Under the pieces are notes generated by a model that ran no database searches, was not told the DNA's origin, and saw nothing but the letters and a program-made list of their open reading frames with translations. A program made the position numbers and the translations under genes. A DNA stretch of 5,670 nucleotides from Bacteroidales bacterium (lineage in GTDB: Bacteria; Bacteroidota; Bacteroidia; Bacteroidales; SMBSF39): positions 1 through 5,670 of the forward strand of contig JAIOSH010000563.1 of NCBI GenBank assembly GCA_021107685.1, written 5' to 3'. Below, piece after piece: positions 1 through 4,019 of this stretch; the first letter of the stretch is position 1; every line of letters starts with the position of its first letter.

Positions 1-117
1 AATAATGGCACACAATGTCAGGTAAATACATATATATGGGAAATAAGTTACACTGTGAGGAATGACAGACAGCCCGAATTAAAGAAAAAAACCGGATATG
101 TGCATTTAATCAGGTAA
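1..117 (+). CDS. C-terminal tail of a T9SS type B (gliding motility-associated) secreted protein, 5' truncated
   Basis: The frame is open from base 1 to a TAA at 115-117 and gives 38 residues; the start lies left of the window. The visible tail has the pattern NTYIWEISYTVRND, then a lysine-rich turn, then GYVHLIR at the very end. In the gliding motility-associated C-terminal domain (T9SS type B sorting signal), the last strands typically read like 'vYvWkv.y....g....GhVtLir', ending at or next to the stop. The match in spacing and in the terminal hydrophobic-Arg ending is what identifies it. In that family the domain directs export across the outer membrane by the type IX system and is the final domain of large adhesin or PKD-repeat proteins. 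Nothing of the functional part is visible, so the role is unknown. The next gene is convergent, 181 bases away. Confidence 0.75.
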   Translation, partial: NNGTQCQVNTYIWEISYTVRNDRQPELKKKTGYVHLIR

Positions 118-219
118 GTTCAGACCTTAGTAGTTTTGATGATTCTCAATAAATTTCTATCAATTTCAACAAATATTTTTTTGATTGATATTAATTAAGG
201 AAAGAAGATTGGGAAGGTT

Positions 220-249
220 AACGGTTTGCAAATATGGCACGTAACCGTT
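220..249. repeat. 7-bp perfect inverted repeat in the convergent intergenic gap
   Basis: AACGGTT at 220-226 is mirrored exactly by AACCGTT at 243-249, with a 16-base loop. The block is more GC-rich than its surroundings and sits about 50 bases past the stop of the HEPN-like gene. No T-run follows on either strand, so it is not a textbook intrinsic terminator, although it could end or stabilise the minus-strand transcript. It might also be the 3' end of a cassette-like unit whose 5' end is the repeat at 1009-1083; that is only inference. Confidence 0.4.
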
Positions 250-298
250 TATTAGCGGCTGTATATCTTCAATAATCTTTTAGTTAATTCACTAATAG

Positions 299-988
299 TT
301 ATGTTAATGCCATTATTTTTATTCCTTTACTCAAGTTATTATCTATTGTCCTAATTATCTTCAAAATCTTTATTCCAGTATTAGTCAAACTTAGAATTAA
401 ATCTTCATCAATTTTTTCTAAAGGTTCATGTAAAACTTGGTTTCTAAGTCGCCAAAAGTCTTTAAATACAATTAAATATTGTCTGTCCAAATTCAACTCA
501 TTAACTAATAATTCCATCATTTTTGTTGCGGAGATGGGATGCTTAGGAATTTCATCTATGTGTTTTCCAATAATATCTCTTAATTCTTTTTCAAGTTCAA
601 TAGCTAAATTAATTAAAGCTATCTTGGGATTATCTGTTTCAATTTTATAATCAAGTGAGTCCTTTTTCAAAGATGTGTCCTGCTTTATTGATTTTTCATT
701 ATTAGTTGCTTTTTTTAGTTCTGGTATCCCAGATAATCCTTGTTCTTGCTTTTGCCTTTTCTCCAAATTGTCTTCCAATTGGTCTGTTTCTTCTACTAAT
801 TCTTTTAATTTTCTATCAAATTCAAATTCAATTCCAAATCCTTTTATTTTTTTTAATGTATTATAATCTTTAATCAGTAAAATTATTGATATGAAGACAA
901 ATAGTCCAATAGAGATTATATCAATTTCAATTCCTAATGTTCTAAGAATAATTATAATTAGTCCAAAAAAAACAATTACATATTTCAT
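299..988 (-). CDS. Membrane-anchored protein with HEPN-like C-terminal domain
   Basis: This is a 229-residue protein starting at ATG 986-988 after an A-rich leader (AAAAGAACAAT) and ending in TAA. Residues 3-16 and 23-40 are strongly hydrophobic and form a likely two-pass membrane hairpin. Residues 56-82 are highly charged and probably coiled coil (KLKELVEETDQLEDNLEKRQ); 83-119 form a polar linker. Residues 121-215 are helical, with an ALINLAIELEKELRDII helix and then LRNQVLHEP. R182-N183-x3-H187 fits the Rx4-6H motif of HEPN domains, including the polar residue after Arg. HEPN proteins include RNases of toxin-antitoxin and abortive-infection systems, but many uncharacterised membrane-anchored proteins carry this ELE...LRNxxxH pattern with no known function. 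The predicted topology puts the HEPN part in the cytoplasm. It is transcribed alone, from the repeat-borne promoter at 1037-1069. The domain call is fairly firm; nuclease activity is only a possibility. Confidence 0.72.
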   Translation of the reverse strand: MKYVIVFFGLIIIILRTLGIEIDIISIGLFVFISIILLIKDYNTLKKIKGFGIEFEFDRKLKELVEETDQLEDNLEKRQKQEQGLSGIPELKKATNNEKSIKQDTSLKKDSLDYKIETDNPKIALINLAIELEKELRDIIGKHIDEIPKHPISATKMMELLVNELNLDRQYLIVFKDFWRLRNQVLHEPLEKIDEDLILSLTNTGIKILKIIRTIDNNLSKGIKIMALT

Positions 989-1008
989 ATTGTTCTTTTA
1001 AATTATTG

Positions 1009-1083
1009 CCAACGTAATAGTGTTTTAATCGAAATTCAAAAATACGTAAAAATTTTATATGAAAAATAATAATTTAAATTAAA
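1009..1083 (-). repeat. 75-bp leader/promoter repeat, copy 1 (upstream of the HEPN-like gene)
   Basis: This stretch matches 3596-3670 at about 70 of 75 positions without gaps, including an uninterrupted identical run from about 1030 to 1060 covering the -7 element. Weaker similarity resumes after a 5-base gap (to about 1101) and also reaches towards the start codon. Both copies point the same way relative to the downstream minus-strand gene and end about 20 bases before its ATG. The genes they serve are unrelated, so the repeat is a separate unit and not the edge of a gene duplication. Confidence 0.85.
1037..1069 (-). promoter_or_regulatory. Bacteroidetes-type promoter for the HEPN-like gene
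   Basis: On the minus strand TATTTTTG (1044 down to 1037) fits the -7 consensus TAnnTTTG. The position equivalent to the -33 TTG (1067-1069) reads TTA here, against TTG in the other repeat copy, so this may be the weaker promoter. The expected transcription start is near 1030, giving a leader of roughly 40 bases. Confidence 0.55.
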
Positions 1084-1133
1084 GTAAAATATTAGTTAGA
1101 AGCTACAAATTGTATTTTATTAAAAAAATAAAA

Positions 1134-1326
1134 TTTTATAAGATAATAGCATAAACACCCAACCCGAATAATTCATAAACTCTGACGATGTAATGATGTA
1201 GGTTAAAATCTGTTTCAACCTTTCATGTCCCAGCCCGCACAGACTTTCTTCGACTTGAAAGGTTTTGCCGGTAAACTTTTCAGATTGAGCTATGGATGTA
1301 GGGAAGGGAAACCTGAAAAGTTGAAA
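1134..1326. repeat. 193-bp double-stem-loop direct repeat, copy 1
   Basis: It aligns with 2322-2514 in the same orientation, with about 20 differences including two single-base indels (roughly 90% identity). Two successive stem-loops are visible. Stem A pairs 1217-1229 with 1252-1264 (13 positions, one mismatch). Stem B pairs 1274-1286 with 1310-1322 (13 positions, one A-C mismatch). A conserved unpaired block precedes them (ACACCCAACCCGAATAATT, CTCTGACGATGTAATGATG). Similarity appears to resume at 1387-1410 versus 2523-2545 after about 60 extra bases here. There is no transposase and no terminal inverted repeat at the outer edges, so a classical insertion sequence is unlikely. A non-autonomous mobile repeat or a structured RNA element are the options. 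Confidence 0.85.
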
Positions 1327-1425
1327 GGGGCAATGTCGAATTCTTTGGCAGTTTTTATAACAAATGTAACAATCGTTATTTTTATAATGGATACAATTTA
1401 ATTTTACTATTCATTTGTCTAAATT

Positions 1426-1466
1426 ACCGCTACCTGCGGCATGCTTTATGACCCGCGGTTACCTGC
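1426..1466. other. GC-rich structured block beside the toxin stop codon
   Basis: This is a sharp GC-rich island in AT-rich DNA. ACCGC (1426-1430) can pair with GCGGT (1455-1459), enclosing an inner stem GGCAT/ATGACC (one bulged A) around the loop GCTTT. TACCTGC occurs twice as a direct repeat (1431-1437, 1460-1466). It starts 6 bases past the toxin stop in the sense of toxin transcription, where a terminator or 3' structure would sit, but there is no following U-run. Confidence 0.45.
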
Positions 1467-1471
1467 TCGTG

Positions 1472-1795
1472 CTATCTCAATAAATTTGCGAATTTATCTT
1501 TAAGTTTCTGTTTCATCTTTTCATTGATTGTTCCCATTGTTTGTTCGACAATATTTTTTTCCAGAGAAGCAATTTTATGCAGTCGAATTACTGATGGAAG
1601 TCTCAAACCACATACTTTCCAATTTTCAATTTCAAAGTCAAATTCTGTATTGTATATTTTACTTGTAATTCTGCAAACGATAATGTCACCATCAACTGTA
1701 TCAAGAAGTATTAAGGCTGGTCTCTTTTTATGTTTCTGTCCGTCTGTGAATGGAAATCTCAACAAGACTATTTCTCCGAATGATAGTTTTTTCAT
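1472..1795 (-). CDS. Type II toxin, PemK/MazF-family endoribonuclease
   Basis: This is a 107-residue protein, the usual length for the family. Members cut single-stranded mRNA at short motifs and halt translation when the antitoxin is lost. Visible landmarks are the N-terminal beta strands GEIVLLRFPFTD (7-18), the basic loop KHKKRPALIL (21-30), DIIVCRITS (37-45) and LPSVIRLHKIASLEK (66-80), followed by a C-terminal helix. Arg25 of the KRP motif and Thr44 of the RITS motif lie where the catalytic Arg and Ser/Thr of MazF/PemK proteins are found, so the enzyme looks intact. Translation starts at ATG 1793-1795, one base after the antitoxin TAA, so the two genes are almost certainly co-translated. 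It ends in TAG. The cleavage sequence cannot be read from the protein. The identification is strong; whether it is active in this host is not shown. Confidence 0.93.
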   Translation of the reverse strand: MKKLSFGEIVLLRFPFTDGQKHKKRPALILLDTVDGDIIVCRITSKIYNTEFDFEIENWKVCGLRLPSVIRLHKIASLEKNIVEQTMGTINEKMKQKLKDKFANLLR

Positions 1796-1796
1796 T

Positions 1797-2009
1797 TTAG
1801 TAGTTATTATAAATTGAATCAGAATCTGAATAACCAGCTAAAAATTGTTCCTTTGCAAGGGTTCTGAAATCATTTTCTTCTTGATTCTCTTTTTCATCAA
1901 AAAGTACAATTACTCTTATGTCCCTGTCTTCAAATAATACTGACCTCAATTTTTCAGGCACTCTGATTGATTTATTTTTCATTCGGGTTTTAAATTCGAC
2001 TGCTTTCAT
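1797..2009 (-). CDS. Antitoxin partner of the PemK/MazF-like toxin
   Basis: This is a 70-residue protein, first in a two-gene operon and one base upstream of the toxin. The N-terminal half is basic and strand-rich (MKAVEFKTRMKNKSIRVPEKL). It is followed by DIRVIVLFDEKENQEENDF (30-48), a hydrophobic strand running into an acidic stretch, and by a C-terminus LAKEQFLAGYSDSDSIYNNY (51-70). The closing GY-x-x-SDSIY pattern is characteristic of short proteins found immediately upstream of PemK-like toxins in Bacteroidetes and cyanobacteria. In MazE/PemI-type systems the acidic C-terminal tail wraps the toxin and blocks its active site; that role is inferred here from context. No clear ribbon-helix-helix or AbrB-type DNA-binding motif is visible, so autoregulation is uncertain. 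The start ATG 2007-2009 follows an A-rich leader (AAAGAAAAATATT). Confidence 0.85.
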   Translation of the reverse strand: MKAVEFKTRMKNKSIRVPEKLRSVLFEDRDIRVIVLFDEKENQEENDFRTLAKEQFLAGYSDSDSIYNNY

Positions 2010-2109
2010 AATATTTTTCTTTTTTTCGCTAAGTTAATAATTTTTATCCAGTTGGTATAATTTTTTTTAAGCTCTTACAGGTAATGCAGAAGTTTATTTA
2101 ATTTACTGA

Positions 2110-2139
2110 CAAAAATAATTATATTTTTAAATTATCCAA
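2110..2139 (-). promoter_or_regulatory. Bacteroidetes-type promoter of the toxin-antitoxin operon
   Basis: On the minus strand TTG (2139-2137) and TATTTTTG (2117-2110) are separated by 19 bases, a close fit to the Bacteroidetes TTG / TAnnTTTG arrangement. The expected start is near 2103, which leaves a leader of about 94 bases before the antitoxin ATG, longer than for the other minus-strand genes. A short inverted repeat TTAC-AG-GTAA (2075-2084) lies in that leader, but its arms are only 4 bases, so calling it an operator would be a guess. Confidence 0.6.
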
Positions 2140-2248
2140 TGGATTTCTTACATTTAATATAGAAATAAACATAATATATCGTTTATTTTATTTTATTTGT
2201 TTCACTCTATCTCACATCTCACGTATAACTTAACGCCCTAAAGAGCAT

Positions 2249-2293
2249 GTCGGAAGTTTGAAGTAAAATTTCTTCCGGCTTCGGTCTTCTGAC
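2249..2293. repeat. 15-bp imperfect hairpin upstream of the antitoxin promoter
   Basis: GTCGGAAGTTTGAAG (2249-2263) pairs with CTTCGGTCTTCTGAC (2279-2293) around a 15-base loop. As plus-strand RNA, 14 of 15 positions pair if three G-U wobbles are allowed. A competing shorter hairpin, CGGAAG/CTTCCG, uses the same left arm. It starts 29 bases left of 193-bp repeat copy 2 at its far end, has no counterpart near copy 1, and is not followed by a T-run. Confidence 0.45.
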
Positions 2294-2321
2294 TTTGAAA
2301 AAGATTGTTTAAAAAACAAAG

Positions 2322-2514
2322 TTTTATAAGATAATAGAATAAACACCCAACCCGAATAATTTATAACCTCTGACGATGTAATGATGCTGGTTAAAAATCT
2401 ATTTCAACCTTTCAAGTCCCATCCACACAGGCTTTCATCGACTTGAAAGGTTTTACCGGTAAACTTTTTAGGTTGAACAATGGATATAGGGAAGGGAAAC
2501 CTGAAAAGTTAAAA
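2322..2514. repeat. 193-bp double-stem-loop direct repeat, copy 2
   Basis: This is the second copy of the element at 1134-1326, in the same orientation and 1188 bases away, so the two bracket the toxin-antitoxin operon. Stem A is perfect here (2406-2418 with 2440-2452, 13 bp). Stem B pairs 2462-2474 with 2498-2510, 12 Watson-Crick pairs plus one T-G position. A one-base deletion and substitutions in the loop of stem A distinguish it from copy 1. The better pairing in this copy suggests it is closer to the functional form. Confidence 0.85.
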
Positions 2515-2668
2515 ATAGTGATATGAATGCAATTTAATTTTCTATCCTTTTAATGGATATTGAATAAAAAAAAAGGGGGGAAATTAGGTAGGTGCGATTT
2601 TTATTAATATTTTTTAATTTACCACTAAGTCCCTGCATTTAAGAGCATTTGTAGATTGCATTTTAGTC

Positions 2669-3574
2669 TTATAGTTTAGTTATTTTTTTGCTTAATATCA
2701 ATTTGTTATTAATGTAAATATTAACGATATATAATCCCGGTGTAAGATGGTCGAGATTAATTTTATTGGTTTTGCTTAGTAGAATATTTTTTTCATAAGT
2801 ATTTCCCTGAATGGAGATAATATTAATTTTAGGATTTTGTAAAAGTAAATCTTCTGATATATTAATTTGAAAGTGGAGTTTGGCAGGGTTGGGAAAGATT
2901 ATAAATTTTGACATTAAAAAATTAATCTCGTCCAAATTTAGAGATAAACAAGTGTCAGTTCCGGATAAGTCGCAGGGATTTTCCGGATAAATTAATAAAG
3001 TATCAACATATAACGCGCATAGACAACTACCACCTTCAAAAGCTACTAGTTCTTCAACAATACCTGTCCTGCTCCCGATTCCTTCAATAATTTCTGCTTC
3101 AGGATATTCAAAAATGATTCTTTTATGATATTCATTTTGTATTAATATGGAGTCAATAAACTCAACGATTAATGGCTGATACCATAAATAGCTAAATAGG
3201 GTGTCTCCAACTACCAAGTTGAAATCATATAATAATTCTTCATTTGTTTGTCCTTTTGGAATGTAAAATACTTTTTTATTAATACTGTCATCTCTAATTG
3301 CACCAAGATATTCAGGTCCATTTATTACTGTGTTTAAGCAGAAAATGTCATATTCCGTCTTTTCTATGGTTTTATATTGTTGATTCAATATTGTCGTGTC
3401 ACCACTATAATATGTTTCCCAGTAATTTGTATACCACCATACAGGAGGAGGAATAACATGATTATTAAATTTAATACACCATTTTGCATTTGATTCAGGC
3501 AAGGAATGATATGATTGTCCATAATTAAGAACTGAAGTTAGTACGAAGAATATGAGGATGTATAGCTTTTTCAT
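2669..3574 (-). CDS. Secreted protein with T9SS type A C-terminal sorting domain
   Basis: ATG 3572-3574 is preferred over an in-frame TTG seven codons upstream, because the MKK start gives a standard signal peptide (MKKLYILIFFVLTSVLNYGQ, likely cut after Q20) and an A-rich leader. That makes 301 residues. The middle part carries landmarks of a widespread uncharacterised Bacteroidetes secreted family: GDTTI...YK (59-68), YLGAIRDD (89-96), KKVFYIP (100-106), ELLYDFNLVVGDT (113-125) and IEGIGSRTG (163-171). Residues 224-301 form the type A sorting domain, opening with FIIFPNPA and closing with LTPGLYIVNIYINNKLILSKKITKL-type strands; in such proteins this domain is recognised by the type IX machinery after Sec export. 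Cys residues at 184, 186, 201 and 209 could form disulfides. The molecular role is unknown. It stands alone, with its promoter on the 75-bp repeat. Confidence 0.88.
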   Translation of the reverse strand: MKKLYILIFFVLTSVLNYGQSYHSLPESNAKWCIKFNNHVIPPPVWWYTNYWETYYSGDTTILNQQYKTIEKTEYDIFCLNTVINGPEYLGAIRDDSINKKVFYIPKGQTNEELLYDFNLVVGDTLFSYLWYQPLIVEFIDSILIQNEYHKRIIFEYPEAEIIEGIGSRTGIVEELVAFEGGSCLCALYVDTLLIYPENPCDLSGTDTCLSLNLDEINFLMSKFIIFPNPAKLHFQINISEDLLLQNPKINIISIQGNTYEKNILLSKTNKINLDHLTPGLYIVNIYINNKLILSKKITKL

Positions 3575-3595
3575 AATAATTTTTTTAAATAGCAA

Positions 3596-3670
3596 CCAAC
3601 GTAATAGTATTTGAAGCGAAATTCAAAAATACGTAAAAATTTTATATAAAAAACAATAATTTAAATTAAA
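3596..3670 (-). repeat. 75-bp leader/promoter repeat, copy 2 (upstream of the type A cargo gene)
   Basis: It matches 1009-1083 at about 70 of 75 positions and keeps CCAACGTAATAG at the gene-proximal end. The differences cluster in the leader (3609-3616) and at two positions in the -33 region. It stops about 20 bases before the ATG, as copy 1 does. Confidence 0.85.
3624..3656 (-). promoter_or_regulatory. Bacteroidetes-type promoter for the T9SS type A cargo gene
   Basis: On the minus strand TATTTTTG (3631-3624) fits TAnnTTTG, and TTG (3656-3654) lies 22 bases upstream, at the long end of the tolerated spacing. The expected start is near 3617, giving a leader of about 43 bases. Confidence 0.55.
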
Positions 3671-3792
3671 ATATTCGTCAAAAATTCGTGCATTAGTGGC
3701 AAAAAATTATTATAGAACCGCTTGCTGATAATATAAAATACATGGTTTATCATAGAACTGAACAACTCTGATAAAGGTATTAGGATACTAAA

Positions 3793-3873
3793 CCCATATT
3801 ACCCTATTTCCTATATTTCCCCAATTCTCCCTATTTCCCTTATTCCCCTATTTCCTTATTCCCCCTATTCTCC
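3793..3873 (-). other. C-rich tract with G-quadruplex potential on the minus strand
   Basis: The plus strand is almost pure C/T/A, with C-runs separated by ATT-type spacers in a degenerate CCCTATTT repeat. On the minus strand, 3848-3819 reads G4-(5)-G3-(5)-G3-(6)-G4, meeting the usual rule of four runs of at least three G with loops of 1-7. Further G-runs flank it (3861-3865, 3802-3804, 3793-3795). It lies upstream of both divergent genes. Confidence 0.6.
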
Positions 3874-3957
3874 AATTCAATAATAATATCTACAAAGAAA
3901 AATTTATTTTATAATTTTACTCATACAACTTCCTGTTAGAAAATTTCGTCTTATTAA

Positions 3958-3985
3958 TTGAAAAGCATAAGCAAATTGCAATTTG
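3958..3985 (+). promoter_or_regulatory. Weak promoter candidate for the large right-edge gene
   Basis: TTG (3958-3960) and GCAATTTG (3978-3985) are 17 bases apart. The TTTG half of the -7 element is present but the TA half is not. It is the best candidate in the 110 bases upstream of the ATG and leaves a leader of about 27 bases. Confidence 0.25.
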
Positions 3986-4019
3986 AATAAATTTTATTTA
4001 ACCTTTAAATTAAATCATT

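Larger units (their letters stand above)
989..1471. other. Gene-free region: leader/promoter repeat, 193-bp repeat copy 1, GC-rich block
   Basis: No supportable gene lies here. From left to right it holds the leader and promoter repeat of the HEPN-like gene (1009-1083, weaker similarity to about 1101), an AT-rich spacer, copy 1 of the 193-bp double-hairpin repeat (1134-1326), an AT-rich stretch containing ATAAC/GTTAT arms around 1360-1380, and a GC-rich structured block (1426-1466) against the toxin stop codon. A 58-codon open frame (1225-1401, +) exists but was rejected, because its ATG is absent from the other repeat copy. Confidence 0.6.
2010..2668. other. Gene-free region upstream of the toxin-antitoxin operon
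   Basis: No gene is supportable in these 659 bases. The region holds the operon's leader and promoter (2110-2139), AT-rich DNA to about 2215, a hairpin (2249-2293), copy 2 of the 193-bp repeat (2322-2514) and then AT-rich DNA to the stop of the next gene. That last part has an A9G6 homopolymer pair (2566-2580). No convincing hairpin plus T-run terminator was found for the gene ending at 2669. Confidence 0.6.
3575..4019. other. Divergent intergenic region with repeat, C-rich tract and two promoters
   Basis: These 445 bases separate two divergent secreted-protein genes and hold no gene. They contain the minus-strand leader and 75-bp repeat copy 2 (3596-3670), AT-rich DNA with a weak TGATAA/TTATCA hairpin near 3726-3755, the C-rich G-quadruplex-type tract (3793-3873) and a weak plus-strand promoter candidate (3958-3985). 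Confidence 0.6.

Noticed and set aside
158..190. TATCAAT/ATTGATA inverted repeat as a terminator for the left-edge gene
   Set aside because: It is a seven-base AT-only stem with the T-run inside the loop instead of after it.
675..866. 63-codon plus-strand open frame
   Set aside because: It lies entirely antisense to the HEPN-like gene and reads as low-complexity Ser/Phe/Asn, which is a shadow of the charged coiled-coil region.
1225..1401. 58-codon plus-strand open frame starting ATG TCC CAG within 193-bp repeat copy 1
   Set aside because: Its ATG arises from the one base that breaks stem A. Copy 2 has no start codon at this position, carries a one-base deletion nearby and runs to a stop soon after the repeat. 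The frame also spans both hairpins, so a structural explanation is better. Mass-spectrometry evidence would change this.
1524..1817. 97-codon plus-strand open frame
   Set aside because: It is antisense to the well-identified PemK/MazF-like toxin and shows no recognisable protein features.
2075..2084. TTAC-AG-GTAA as an operator of the toxin-antitoxin operon
   Set aside because: The arms are only four bases and nothing similar occurs near the promoter, so chance is a sufficient explanation.
2566..2580. A9G6 run as a slippage site or as a terminator of the cargo gene
   Set aside because: It is in no reading frame, so slippage would have no coding effect. On the minus strand the T-run is not preceded by a convincing hairpin.
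3575..3595. Upstream in-frame TTG start adding seven residues to the T9SS type A cargo protein
   Set aside because: The ATG at 3572-3574 gives a standard signal peptide with a basic start and an A-rich leader, while the extension only adds residues before it.
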